Below, one piece after another: positions 48,626 through 61,359 of a stretch of DNA of 64,000 bases (position 1 is its first letter; the number at the start of each line of letters is the position of its first letter). The translations under genes were made by a program, and so were the position numbers. Origin of the DNA: Rotaria macrura (Eukaryota; Rotifera; Eurotatoria; Philodinida; Philodinidae); contig OENT01000111.1 of NCBI GenBank assembly GCA_900239685.1, positions 124,001 through 188,000 of the forward strand, given 5' to 3'. The notes under the pieces were generated by a model. That model had not been told where the DNA came from and made no database searches. It saw only the letters and a list, made by a program, of their open reading frames with translations.

Positions 48626-51600
48626 ATGGACCCAGACAATAATGCTGTGCATAATACGAATTCATCGTCAGAAGAATGTATAATTCTCTCTTCGAATTCT
48701 CCAACACTAGTTCCTCCAACAGAAACGGAACCTGTCCAACCGTTAACACCAAAAGCTAGATTATCAAAGGTTGAATTTGTGAGTAAGACAAAGAAACTTC
48801 GGATTGAAAGCAATAATGTTTTTTTATTTGTATAGATGCAACGAAAATCGGAACGAGACGCCAAAAAAGCAGAAGAAGAAGCAACAAAAGCTGAGGAAAA
48901 ACGTCTCAAAGACGAATGTATGTCGAAATGTTTGTCCGTAGAGAAATCATTTTTCTATTTGTGTAAATTCTAGTAAAAGCAAAGAAGGCTGCAGAAATCC
49001 AAGCAGAGAAAGTGCGTAAAGCAGAAGAACTTCAATTAGAGAAAGCTCGCAAAGCCGAAGAAAGAGCTCGCAAAGCTGAGGAACTTCAAATGGAAAAGGC
49101 ACGTAAAGCCGAAGAACTCAAATTGGAAAAAGCACGTAAAGCCGAAGAACTTCTATTGGAAAAGGCTCGAAAAGCTGAAGAACTTCTAATGGAAAAGGCA
49201 CGTAAAGCTGAAGAAAAAATTCGAAAAGAAGCTGAAATTGCGTAAGAATTTTGATTTTTTATGTTTCCTCATTCGTCATTTTACACTATTCTTATATCAG
49301 AAATAAAAAAGCCGAACTAATTCAGAAAAAGGAACAAAAACAAGCAGCAGCACAAAAACAAGAATTGGTTCATAAACAAATGGCAACATATATGGATAGA
49401 TATTTCAAGCCAATCGATAAATCTGCACAAGTAAGAGTTGATGTCGATTCATGATTTCTATTGCTACAGGTTAGTAGTTTGTTTAAGTGATGCTTATCGG
49501 TTCTATGCATTGAGACAATATTCAGATTTGGAAGTACTGTAGTTGTCCGAAAATTTCCTTAGATGATATTAATGTTGTCAGTTAAAGTTAACCGAGGAAT
49601 TCGGTGTTGTTCTTGTATTGTGTACCTCTGCACCATCAGTAACTCGTGAAAAATGAACCAGCTACGTGCTAATCATTAGGAGAACGTCATTATAAATAGA
49701 AATGTTTAGTTCATGTTCTATTAGGAATTACTCATTACTAATGTATCAATAGTGTTAAAATCCCGGTGAAGAAAGAAGCAGTAGGTTTTTGTTACATCTA
49801 TAAACGAACCTTTACTTTTATTATTCATATTTTTAAACGTAGACTCTCTTCATTTATATGATACTTACAGAAATTATCAACGTATTACTGAAGAACGTTT
49901 TGATTTCATTCTACATGTTTGCATTCATTTATATAAACCATAGAGAAATGATACGAACTATTTTGAATAATGATATGTATTGGAGAATAGTCGAACATAC
50001 TCAGCAAGTTCATGTAAAACATATTATCTATGGTTGAACCATAATCTAGAAATATCACTGCAACAGATCACCATCAGTTTTAGGTTAAAGGTCAAAAGTT
50101 ATTGCTTTCTATTCAATCATTAAATTAAATTTTCTAGAACTGTTAGATGATTGGTTCACGTATCATAGCATGATTTTAAAACAAAGCAAAGTAAATTCAT
50201 GCTAAATTTTTTACGATCAATGATTAATCAATGCTATCGTAGTTTTGTGCTAGATAACAGTTTTACTGTCGGCAGAAAATGGAATGTACTTCTGTTGTTT
50301 ACTGTGCACGTTTCGGATAACACCATGATTTTCCGCTTTAGACAACATATAGAGAAATCGTGTTTATGACGATTTAACACTATCATGCCGCTGAATGCTT
50401 TGATTGTTTTCTATAGTGTGAAAAATAATCGTTTATATCGATGTCTGATTAATTGTAGAACATAGATAAAATCATATTTTTTCTGATCTCTATATGTGAA
50501 TATTGATTCGAACAATCTTATACTTCCATGGGCCTTTCGATGGTTGCAGGACTGGAAGTCGACATGTCTTTCACTAGAAGTTTCGGAAGATTTTTTATAG
50601 CATCCTGCCTGATAGAACTGAAGTGCTTATGCCTTAGTATCGACTTATCTAATTTTCTTTTGCTATTTGTACAGAGCTGAACATTCGAGATTATTTCACA
50701 ATCATGAATTGCAGCAGATAAAACAGTTTTGATATAATTCTTTACTTATTTCAGAAAGATGCACAATCATCGACGGGCTATGTTAGCAAAATCATTCAAC
50801 GATCAACAGATATTTTCGATCAACTGGTTTCAAAACAAGTACTTGTTCTTTTTTGCTTTATTACGTGCTCATTTGACTATACTCGTCATTTGACAGGATG
50901 TCAACTTCGTATCCGATATACTTGACAACATAAAATCCATGAAAAAACTCGATATTGAAATTAATCCACGACCACGTTTGAACAGGTTTAATTATTTATT
51001 TTCGTTTGTTCTTCTTAATTAAATCAATATGTACGTTCGATTTATTCATCTAGTGATTCGAATAGTTGTCATTTAATAACTACCACAGCAACAACAACAA
51101 CTACTACAGAAAATAATTCATATGTATTAAAAACTCGATACATACATTTTCCAGAAAAATATTTTAATCGTCCACCATACTATGGAACATTTAAAAAAGC
51201 TTTAAGTATCAATATTAATCCATTACAACCAGATGCATCTATTGACAACGTACGTTGCTTCTTCGTCGAAATAATCCATAACCTATTTCACACATGGGTT
51301 TTTTTCGAGTAGGTTGATTATACAATTGATTCAGAAGGTGAATGGGAAGAACCATGCAAAGATGGCGAAGAACTTCATTCCGATGCTGATGATTTAAGTG
51401 ATTCAGAAACCGTGGATAGTGAAAGTGATACTGATTCATTTATTGTACCGCATGGTCATTTATCAGATGATGAATTAAACGAAGATGAACAGCAACAAGT
51501 AAACAAAGATAAACAACAGACTTCGTATGTTAATTGTACTAATCTTCTCTTTTTTTCTTCAGTCTACATCAACAAAACAAGCTCGTGAAGCAGCTAAAAC

Positions 51601-53461
51601 TCATGTGTGGGATAAGAAAGTAGCACGTTTAAATCAACAACGAGAACTAAAACCTTTGTTTGGTTGTATTTATGATCCAACGTTAGATGAAAACTCTAAA
51701 TTTGAATTATCAAACTATCTACATCAATTTCAAGTGAGCTTTGATTTCAAAAACAAGAAAAACATTTTCATTTTGATATATATTTGGATTTATTCTAGAG
51801 AATTCTTGTGCCCAAGGAAGTCATGCAACGTACTGAGCAAGAGGATAAAGAACATGATGCGAATGATGAAACAACGTCGAAAGATGATAAAGCTAAAAAA
51901 GTATCAAGAAAAAAATCGTCAACTTCTAAAAAAGGTTATTCAAAAAGATTTTTTTTCTAACAACAGATGATGAGAAGAGATTTCTTTAGCAAACTATAAA
52001 ATAACTCAAAACAATAATAATCATGCCAACTACACTATAATATTCAGTAGATAAAGTTGTAAACGACATATATACTATCTAATAAGGAAAACAAAAAAAA
52101 AGAGTTTTTCTGTATTTATATTCATGAGAAAACTTTGTAAAATCTGAGGAATAATATCGGAATTTCCTATGATTCACAACGAAATTTAATAAACGAAGAA
52201 AATGTTGTTCTGTATGAAAGTTTGTAGATGAAAATGTAACAGTAAATTAATCGCTCGATTGTTCATACTTCACTACGATAACGTCTATTGTACGCTTATA
52301 TTAATCATATTATCGAGAAAATGAAATTTATTTTAACAAGTTCTTTTCTCTGTTGGATGTATTATTTTTCTTATAGGATCTATACGATTTTAAGAGTTAT
52401 TGTCATCAGACAGTGTCTTTTCTAATCAAAGTTGCTTTGCTAAAATTTCAGCCTTGAATGAAAAATCAAAATTTTTCTAATCGATCGCAGATTTCCCAAT
52501 CATTTTAGCATCAGAGAAATATCGTATATACTGAGTCGATCGCTATGAAAGAATCCCCAAGATCTAAGTCGGACAATTCTCTGTCGAGAGGTTTCTATTC
52601 TCAATTGTTCAACTGTAAAAGTAATTGTCAATTAGATTCGTGTTTTATTCGAACATTGTTGTGATGTCTTGAGAAATGTGTACGGTACAATATATTTACT
52701 CATTCCCAATAAACAAATCGTATCGTAATATCAACTACTAGAACGGATTTAAAAGAATCGTATTGTTAATATGATAAGTATATTAGTAAAGTAGATACTT
52801 ACCTTCTTTTTTTGTATGTCTATCAGTTACTATAATCGTTTACAGTTCATATCAATCGAAGATTTTAAGATTCAGTTTTGGACTATGGATTTCTTTAATC
52901 TTAAAATGTTCAACATTTTTAACTTCACCTGAGATATTTGACAATTAAAATACAAACATTATTTCTAGAAAGCATAAAACATCGTAGACATATTTCATAA
53001 CGATTAGATGTAACGAATATTTTGATTTTAGGTGCAACGACGGCTAGTACAACTACCGCTGATCAACAACAACCAGTGCCGCCGAATAATCCTTTAATAG
53101 CCACGCCAACAGTTAAACGAAGTGGTTCAGTATCCAATATAGTCGAAGGAGCATCACCATCGAAACGTCGTAAAATAAATTCTAATGAAAATTGTTCGCT
53201 AATCGATGATTCCGATGTAATTATGGGTAAGTTTAAAAACTTCTCTGCCTATTACAATGAACCATCGATGTTCTTTCACTTTTGTTTAAAGCAGACGTCG
53301 AAGGCTTGAATACAAGTAAAACAAACGTGTTAGAAGATGCAAGTAATGTTTCAGATATAAAATCTTCTCCACTTACAATCATTTCCAACGATGAAATTAA
53401 ATTTGAAAGTACACCAATATGTACACTTCTTGTACCAAAGCGAAAACATCCACCTGCATAA
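48626..53461 (+). CDS. CHAF1A: Chromatin assembly factor 1 large subunit (CAF-1 p150)
   Basis: CAF-1 deposits H3-H4 behind the replication fork through PCNA. Twelve exons (48626-48778, 48836-48917, 48974-49241, 49301-49430, 50755-50838, 50897-50985, 51054-51249, 51313-51498, 51563-51733, 51799-51934, 53032-53226, 53295-53461) join in phase to 618 residues. In order: acidic N-terminus; a long charged helix (KER region) built of KARKAEEL-type repeats; MATYMDRYFKP; the RPPYYGTFKKA motif (human RPAYWGTWNKK); the acidic hallmark DYTIDSEGEWEEP...FIVPHGHLSDDE; and WDKKVARLNQQRELKPLFGC. The C-terminus is short (SPSKRRKIN) and I see no winged-helix domain, which human p150 carries. Introns 49431-50754 and 51935-53031 exceed 1 kb, so an exon could be hidden in the latter. 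Confidence 0.9.
49012..49220 (+). repeat. 33-nt coding tandem repeat in CHAF1A helix
   Basis: Imperfect repeats of 33 nt encode 11-residue units of the type KARKAEELxLE, six or so in register with one shortened. The period fits a continuous charged α-helix (11 residues is three turns). The nucleotide copies differ mostly at third codon positions, pointing to selection on the protein. Confidence 0.85.
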
Positions 53462-53731
53462 TGTTTATTATTCTAGTCGAATATGATGTCGATATAGTAT
53501 TCATCTGTATTTGTATATACGCTTTATTATAAAACATGAATCTCTACACATTATTTTTTTTGTCTCTATTTGATAAAAATAACAAGCATACAACTGATTT
53601 GTTTCTTGTGGTTCTATATTAGTTGATATTTCTTTTTCTGTCCTGTCCTTGCAAACAGTTTTTTTTATATTTCTCTATTGATAAAAAAAAGAGGAGAAAT
53701 GAACAAGAATACATATACATCTGTATACTTA

Positions 53732-53764
<33 letters not shown>

Positions 53765-54177
53765 CTACATATGTGAAATTTATTGTTGAGAATAAAAAAA
53801 GAACAAGAATTATTTTGAATTGTTTTGTTGGAAGATCATGTCTTTTTTAACATATGAAAAATGTCTTTATTTTTCATTGTAGTCTTCTCATGTAGATTAA
53901 GGACGAAAAAGAAACTGAAGAAAAAAAGAAAGAACGAATGAAAAAAAGGACACATCTGTGTTCCTCCTTCGAAAATAATACCCATTTGTATTATTTCTAG
54001 TTTTTACTGCGCATTCTTCTTGCCTCATTCTTTCACATAGGATTTACCTTGGTTATCAATAATCATGAAGCAATCAATTTAAATGAACGTAACGCTTGAA
54101 TAGTTCGTCCTACGTTGTCATTTTTCTTTCATTTTCATCTTTATTCTTTTAACAGATAACTATACTAGAGAAGTATA
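53462..54177. other. Intergenic region with TA tract
   Basis: Between CHAF1A and the lamin-tail gene. It holds a long alternating TA tract at about 53730-53764. A pyrimidine-rich stretch ending in AG at 54154-54155, just before the next start codon, could be the acceptor of a 5' UTR intron. Confidence 0.5.
53730..53764. repeat. (TA)n tract
   Basis: About 35 nt of nearly pure TA dinucleotides, interrupted once by a C. It is intergenic and about 270 bp after the CHAF1A stop. Confidence 0.85.
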
Positions 54178-54663
54178 ATGACGAAAACGACTACGATTTC
54201 CCTTTCCGGCATTGACGAAAAAGATGAAGATCTCTACCATATGACAACTATTTTTCGACGTCATTCAAAAGGTCCAGTGATGTTTAATGGATGTTCACCC
54301 TCGGGCGATGTTATTATTATTGATAACATAAGTACAAAAAAGCAATATGATTTAACAGGATGGTCGATTGAACGAGAGACAGATTCTCAACCATTACTTA
54401 TATATGTATTTACAGATCAAATTATTCTTCCTCCATTGACAACAATAGAATTATGGTCAAGTACAGCAACGCCCATTCCTATAACATCCGAAACCCAAGA
54501 ACAGCTACCACATCAATCATTTGTTTCTATTAAAACCGAGTTATCAACATGGAATAGTGCCCGACAGTGGAGTGTTACACGATTATACGATAACGTAGGA
54601 CATGAAAAAGCTATTTTCTCACATCGAACAGTATCACCAGCAGATAAAGAAAAACAAGAATAG
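54178..54663 (+). CDS. Lamin-tail-domain protein without rod
   Basis: Single-exon frame of 161 residues. From about residue 30 it is a lamin tail domain, the Ig-like fold at the end of lamins and some invertebrate cytoplasmic intermediate-filament proteins. Visible pieces are HSKGPVMFNGCSPSGDVIII, DNISTKKQYDLTGWSIERE, FTDQIILPPLTTIELWSS, and a final strand around WNSARQWSVTRLYDN. No coiled-coil rod, CaaX box or nuclear localisation signal is present, so it cannot form filaments like a lamin. ATG 54178 follows an in-frame stop upstream, so the frame does not extend 5' without splicing. It may be a stand-alone tail protein, or the last exon of a rod gene whose other exons are not next to it. 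Confidence 0.78.
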   Translation: MTKTTTISLSGIDEKDEDLYHMTTIFRRHSKGPVMFNGCSPSGDVIIIDNISTKKQYDLTGWSIERETDSQPLLIYVFTDQIILPPLTTIELWSSTATPIPITSETQEQLPHQSFVSIKTELSTWNSARQWSVTRLYDNVGHEKAIFSHRTVSPADKEKQE

Positions 54664-55694
54664 ACAGAGAGAAAAAAACCGATAAATATTTTATCAGATA
54701 ACCTTAAAACAATGTCGCCGCTACATTGACTATTTACTTAATTTTAATCTTATTTTATTTAACAAAAATTAAATGTCATCAAAATAAAATTTGATATTCA
54801 TTCATTAATTAACATTTTATATTCCTATCAAAATGTTTTTGTTCAAACAGATCTTCACAACATAAATGTTGATTGGTGACAGATTTCTCGAGGGATTTTA
54901 AATGTTCGAGGATTCTTTATAAACTATCGATATTGATTTATTTTTCTCGATCCAATCTGAGAAAGTTGAAATATTTCGTATTAATCGTTACTATTGGTCG
55001 TTATAATAGGTGTGTTTACAGTTTACTCTTATTCATTTTTCTTACTCTAAGCTTACTCAAAACTGATGCTTCAGGACAGGCAAAAAGAAAGCCTACAACA
55101 GAAATTTCTTCTGAATTTAATACATTTTTTTATGTAGCTACATATGGTGTGCCACGTCTCTAACTGGCTTCGAGCTTTGAGAGATATCGTGGAAAATTTT
55201 ATTTCATAAAATATTATTAACATATTAAGTTGGTACATGTTTGTGAAAATGACTGACATAAGTAAATTAATTAGTTATTCTTTCGAACAGATATTCATTT
55301 TATCAGTTGTTGAGCTCATCGAAATTTTCGAATATTGATTTAATATTTTTCTTCGCGTCTATCGACTATGTTACGACCATACAAATTTAGACGTTTGTGA
55401 GGCAATTAAAATTATTTTTTTCGTCCAGAAAACTTAGAAGCCTTATGTGTTGTAATTTTACTGAAGCTGAAAGAAAAATCAATCAAGAATATTGTAATTT
55501 TCAAACAACACAAAAACGATGATGATGATTACTCAAGAGCATATAAAACATGTGCGTACTCTAGTTTTTATAATCATTCGTTCATTTTATTCAACAATGC
55601 TTAGTATTATTCGCCGATGATTTTGAAAGTATCATCAAACGAATTTTGACATTTGTATCGATGAATTTTTACGATCATAACTAAATATTCGACT
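54664..55694. other. Intergenic region, converging genes
   Basis: About 1 kb between the lamin-tail protein (plus) and the proteasome activator (minus). Short AT-rich frames only; nothing recognised. Confidence 0.5.
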
Positions 55695-56306
55695 CTAAAA
55701 ATAATTATTGACATGTTGGTGATGAAATGATTGTCTAGTGATCAAATCTTTATTTTTTGTTAATATATTGCATATGCGTAAAATGTATGATTTAATTTCA
55801 ATAAGCATTAATTTTAAATTTCTATGTAATTGATGATCAAGATTAAATATTAAATGATAATTGTCATCGAATTCTGGTCGTTTAAATAGTTCTTTATTAG
55901 CTATAGCACGTTGTTCACGATAATCAACAATTTGACTCATGTATGCAATACAATTCGCTTTCATGGAAGCTATTTCATCAAGTATGTCATTTTGTACAAC
56001 AATACAAAAATCATTACTGTCACTATATGATGGAATTTCTAATTCTAACCAAACACTTAAATGTTCAACTATTTCAATAAAATTTCTTAGATAATTTTGA
56101 ACAGATTGAATAATTGAATTCAAATGAATATTTGACGATTTAGTATTTTCAATATTAATAATTTCATTATTTAAGTAAGAATCATTCTTAAGAAAATTTT
56201 CAATATCATTTGCATGTTCGACAAGATTCATTAGAGACTTTTCAGCTTGTTGCTTTATATTTGTATAAAGTTCAGTAAATAGGGTATTATTTTTGTCAAT
56301 ATCCAT
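55695..56306 (-). CDS. PSME3: PA28-type proteasome activator (PSME3-like)
   Basis: PA28/REG proteins form heptamers that cap the 20S proteasome and open its gate; the gamma form (PSME3) is nuclear. The gene is one uninterrupted frame of 203 residues from ATG 56306. In-frame ATGs exist further up to 56366, but the extra residues do not resemble the family. The core LSVWLELEIPSYSDSNDFCI (PSME3: WVQLLIPRIEDGNNFGV) is followed by QNDILDEIASMKANCIAYMS, containing the activation-loop region, then ELFKRPEFDDNYHLIFNLDH and helix 4. The protein is shorter than human (254), lacking most of the linker between helices 1 and 2. It lies 126 bp downstream of the POLD2 stop on the same strand. Alpha/beta forms are possible relatives, but invertebrates usually carry only the gamma type. 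Confidence 0.83.
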   Translation of the reverse strand: MDIDKNNTLFTELYTNIKQQAEKSLMNLVEHANDIENFLKNDSYLNNEIINIENTKSSNIHLNSIIQSVQNYLRNFIEIVEHLSVWLELEIPSYSDSNDFCIVVQNDILDEIASMKANCIAYMSQIVDYREQRAIANKELFKRPEFDDNYHLIFNLDHQLHRNLKLMLIEIKSYILRICNILTKNKDLITRQSFHHQHVNNYF

Positions 56307-56432
56307 GAATTTATTTTTATCTTTAAGTTTTTTGTTTTCTTTACAATATGAACATATGTAGAACAAAAAAGGAACAAATGAATGTCTAGTTTATATCTAG
56401 ATAGAGCGCCAGTTTAACAAAAAAGAAATGTT

Positions 56433-59400
56433 CTATTGATTTATTTGTGGTATTTCATTTTGAAATGATATTTCGTGACAATCGAGTGTACATAAATTTA
56501 CAGCAATGCACGAATTCGATTGAGCAAAATATGGAATACAGATCAGACGAACTCGAATATCATGTGGACCTGAAACAAAGTCGACACTATGCTTTTATTC
56601 AGTGGATATGAACAATTAGAACCGGTTAATTCAATGTTAATCTTGAAAGATCGAAATAATTTCCTATGAACATTCTAACAATTATGTTTAGGTTTATATC
56701 GATTGATTACCGAAATCAATGTGCTCAGTAACTTCTAAAATCCTTTCCAGATTCTACCATGGAGACTTCTAGAATCTATTCAACGGGTCTCACTCCTCGT
56801 ACTCTCCCATTCAAAAATTCTTCAAATTGCTCGCTCATACGTATCTTAGATTTCTATGTTCGATTGGAATACATTTTAGAGAGTCCACTGCTGTCCTCTT
56901 TTACTTTGACAAGTTTTAATTTTCGCACACAGTACAACCAATCAGGCTTGCCTTGCGTACTACAAATAGAAGTTTCTACTTTTAGTTTTCTATTCCCGAC
57001 GAATGAATGTGATGTTTCGATAGGACCCATTATCATACTGAGTGAAAATGTTACAACTTTTTAAAATCGAAACATCGGGAAAATCTATCATGTAGAAGTT
57101 AATGGAATCTTACAGAAATAACAGATATTTTTCTAAGAAGCCGGTACCATCAAGAGCTTTTCTGATGGTTCTTCTATATAAAAATAGATAGAAGACCTAG
57201 ATCCATATTAAGAATAACGGCAAAACTTCAACTCTAACTTGTTCTCGTTCGTGAATTATAAAACGAGTCAGTGCTCAATTCCAAAATGTTAACTACAATC
57301 TAGACGTCTTTTAATTTGTCGGAATGCTTGGGAAAGAAGAATCAATAAATAATAATGATACCTTGAAAGACACGAGTTTCAAATTTTGGTTGATTTCCAG
57401 CAAAAAAAACATGTGGCGTATCGTTGATAATAAGTGGATCATTTTTCACATATGGGTAACAACCTAAAATATCGAGACTAATTTTCTAGTTCGATAATGA
57501 TTTTGTAAAACTAACTCAATGTATCTGGACATGTAGGGGCGATAGCACTCCATTTAAGACAATTTTCAAGTATCTGAACACGATTATCAATAGTGGATTG
57601 CAGATCAATATCATCTAGATTTTGTCCTGATGTTCCCAAAAAACTAATAATATATAAATGTAAACGTATTGATAGAAATAGAAAAATGCCACAGCACTTT
57701 GGATTACCGAACAGCACCAATTTGAAACTCATATGGATTGGTAAGACAATGTGTTGTCTTGCGTTTACTCGACGATGGAAACATACATGGATGTAATGGT
57801 TGCTGTGGCAGCATATGACAACTTAAACAAAGAAAACTGTGAGCGAACATTTTAAACTTTATCTTGTCAAAGTACCTTGGATCGTTCACCCCTGGCATAA
57901 TATCAATATCAGCTGTTGCCTAAAAAATTCAATGGTTACAACAACAACAACAGAAAACCAATCAAAAACGAAGAAAAACAAAATTCCTACAGCAATTTTA
58001 TCAAATAATTCATCAATGCTATGCATCGCTTCAACACTACTGGCAGCCATTTTTCTTGTTAGATACTTTGCCTTAAAACGAATAAATGATTATTCTTAGT
58101 TGAATAATTAGCAACATACTACTAACTTGATTTGTTGTATCTTTCAAACGATTTGAACTTTCGATTAAATTACCAGCGACAACAAATCGAATAACATTGC
58201 TTAAAATAAATTTAACTTGTTCAGATTTAATATTAGTCGGTTGTGTCAATGAATTAACAAGATTTTCAAGCTGATCAACAATAGTTGATGTTTCAGATAA
58301 GAGAAAGCCCGATGCAAATAAAATGTATCTATGAAATATATGATGAAATATAAATCCTACCATCACAATATCTTATCTTACTTGTCTTCTTTTAATGGTG
58401 ATAGTTGTTTTGGGATCGCGAGATCCTTGAAACAATAATCTTTAACAATAAATACACCTTTGTCATCTTCATAACCATGGACTGCCATAACAATACCTAT
58501 ATTTAAAAGAATACATATGTATGAATATTGATTCTAACTATGCATTATAAAGAAGATTTACGGGTTCCTGAAGTATTAACAATAAGTCACACGTTTTCAC
58601 ACAACGACATTCTCAGTGTTTCAATTGTAAATGAGCAAAAACTATTGTGAAAACACTTGGAAATTTACGAAGGAGTATTATCAACTCAAAAACTAGATTT
58701 CAATCGAGGTGATTACCATTCGATCGACCATAATAAATAATGAAAAATATTTATTCTAATTGTCTTCTTTCTTGCTTTCTATTGTTGAATCATGTGCATT
58801 GACTAGTCATGAAAAATATCTGAAAAATTTTAACCTGAATAACCTATCCTTGGTAACAATGATCATTCACTAATCAATGTACTAGATTTTTGATCCGAAC
58901 ATGATATCGATTGAATCGATGCAAAACAATTACATACTGTGGATAAACATAAAAAACATAGATTCTTGAACATCTTTAAAAGCAGTACTTTTCGTGGCTA
59001 TGGTTTCAAATCATTAGATCGATTTCTATCGTGAAATGAAATCGAAGCATTTTCTACTTTCACTAATTAAGATAACAGCAAACTAATATTCTTTTCGTAT
59101 CGAAGGATAGACACCATGACAAGTTGTAACAAATTTTCGAGGAGAAAAATGTTGCTTGTTAAAACTTGTACATATGAAAATATTTAATTCGACAGTCGAA
59201 AATCAGTTGCCAAAAAGAAGATGGCAGCATTTTACTTCTACTACGATAGTAATCTTTATAAACTCATTTGCTCCGAGCTATATTTCAAAAGAATGATCTT
59301 TTAGTGTGAAGTTCATACCGTGATATAGATTGCAAAAGTTTGCATGCTCCTTCTAAATAGTAAAGAGTTAGTTTGCAGACTGAATTCAACTGTCCAGACT

Positions 59401-60709
59401 TTTATCAACAACTAGTTCAAAGAGGAACGATAACATATACACTACCGAAAAAACAAACATCGAAAAACTAAATCAAATAACACTTTTCACTAGTCGCCAT
59501 GACCGATTGAATGGCAATAACTTTATCCTGGTGAGCCAGTTGAGAACTTTTTCTTTTGATTAGTTGTGTTTTTTCATCATTTCTCAAATCATTCTAACAA
59601 AATGAAATAATATCGAGTGAATAACTAATGACTTGATTATATTCGAAAGCCAAGTATGTCTCTCTGATCCTGATCGAAATATAAAATTTACATTCTAGTC
59701 TTTGAATTCCTAATCGTTATTGATAGTTAGATCGAAATAATATGAATCATGAAGTATATATAGTAAACTAAAGATTCTTCGAAAACTTGTTGAGTTCAAC
59801 AAAAAGGTATAGGATTTTTGTTGATTTTGTGGTTTTTTTTTTGCATTCAATCGACTTGTATTGTGTTAGTTGGTCATCTATCTAGTTATGTTCCACAAGA
59901 GAATGAAATAATCAAACGTACCAGTTACAAATTGACTAATATCAATATCTCCACTGAGTTCGATTCTTTGAGTTTCTTCTTCAAGTATTAATTTGTCCGT
60001 TGTATCCACATAACGTTTACGAGGTGGTTGCAAATTAAATCCATTCTAAGAATATGAAGAACAAATTTATTACCAAAAACCCAAACGAACGAGACGATCT
60101 CTAGTTACTTCAGTTGCTAATTGTTTAACAATACTTGGTTTTAAAATCATTTGTTTAAATAGAATTCCAATAAGAATACATTCTTCATCTAATATGAGAT
60201 CATTCATTTTTTTAATTGGTATTTTTGAATCTAGAATATTTTCGCATGTGTCAGAAAATTTGCTTTTTCGTTTATTCCTATTGAGTAAACAAACCCCAAT
60301 GATTTTCAGCTGCTGATGTAACTGCTTTTCGCATTGATCCTAGACGTTCAGCATACAGATGAGCATACTGAACATCAAAATTACGATTTGTTAATAGAAA
60401 TCGATCTGATAGATTAATCCATCCAGTTTCGTGAGCTGGCTCAACATGATTCGTCGCTGCTGGGCATACAATAACTGACGGTTTCTTTGGTGAAATCTCT
60501 GTTTTTACTGATACAACTGTTGTTGAAGTGGACTCTGCTGGTACCCATGAAGGTGGCAACGTTGGAATTTCTTTTTCTTTTTTCACTTCCTTTGCTTCGA
60601 TTATTGACGATGGTTTAGATTTAGGCGCTGCTGGTGCATTACTCGTTGACTGTGCAGGATTCTTGAAAAATGATGTAATTGATTTTTGATTCTTATTCGT
60701 TTTTGACAT
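56433..60709 (-). CDS. POLD2: DNA polymerase delta subunit 2 with N-terminal PIP box
   Basis: B-subunit that bridges the catalytic subunit to the other delta subunits (also in Pol zeta). Eleven exons (60709-60291, 60277-60109, 60045-59922, 58496-58382, 58328-58127, 58071-57991, 57919-57876, 57821-57708, 57643-57516, 57463-57362, 56569-56433) join in phase to 544 residues. Family blocks: FDVQYAHLYAERLGSMRKAV (human FSRQYAHIYATRLIQMRPFL), EECILIGILFKQMILKPSI, FIVKDYCFKDLA, DIMPGVNDP, MLPQQPLHPCMFP, LFGTSGQNLDDI and HVFFAGNQPKF. The extra ~90 residues before the conserved part contain QKSITSFF at positions 8-15, a textbook PCNA-interacting (PIP) box; human POLD2 has no such leader. Introns of 1.4 kb (58497-59921) and 0.8 kb (56570-57361) show no other gene. 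Confidence 0.95.
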
Positions 60710-61359
60710 AATTATTTAATGCGAAAAATCTTAAAATAAAAACACGTATATTTAAAAACTCACACAAATAAAATAAGGTGCTTATGATTTTCTGAAAATA
60801 AATACACAATCTTTCTGCATTTAAGAAAAGAACAGATACAAAAAAAAAATGTCATTCTATAATGTAGTCGATATTTTCAAACAAAAGCATTGCTGTAAAT
60901 AAATTCTCGCTAATGATTGAAGTCGTTATGATGTTTCGTTTGACATCACTATCCATTGATCACTACCCTATAAGTGTAAGAAAAATGAAAAAGAGATAAA
61001 AATGCATGTAAAACGAAAAATAAACAAATAACAAAGGAAACATGTTTTTTTTTCACATAGCTAGATTATCATAAAATGTTTTTTTTATTCAAATGTTCAA
61101 AACTTAGAATATAATAAAAAGGAAATCATTAAAACAATGCTTTGATTTCCGAACTCAGATAATATCTTATGAGTATCAAACATTATCCTAATAAGAAAAG
61201 AAAACAATAGGATACTTGATTAATGACCTATAACAAATGTTAACACAATTGATTAAACATATTCGAGGAAGAAAATGACATTAATACTTAGTCACGCTAT
61301 ATAACGCAAAATATGTTTAAATGACCACTTAAGAAATTATAAAACGGATGTAATTCTAA
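60710..61359. other. Intergenic region between SAMHD1 and POLD2
   Basis: 650 bp between tandem minus-strand genes. It must contain the SAMHD1 3' UTR and the POLD2 promoter. AT-rich; I cannot name individual elements. Confidence 0.5.

Noticed and set aside
48424..48909. 161-codon minus-strand frame opposite CHAF1A exons 1-2
   Set aside because: It is the antisense shadow of the CHAF1A coding exons, which are supported by homology and phase.
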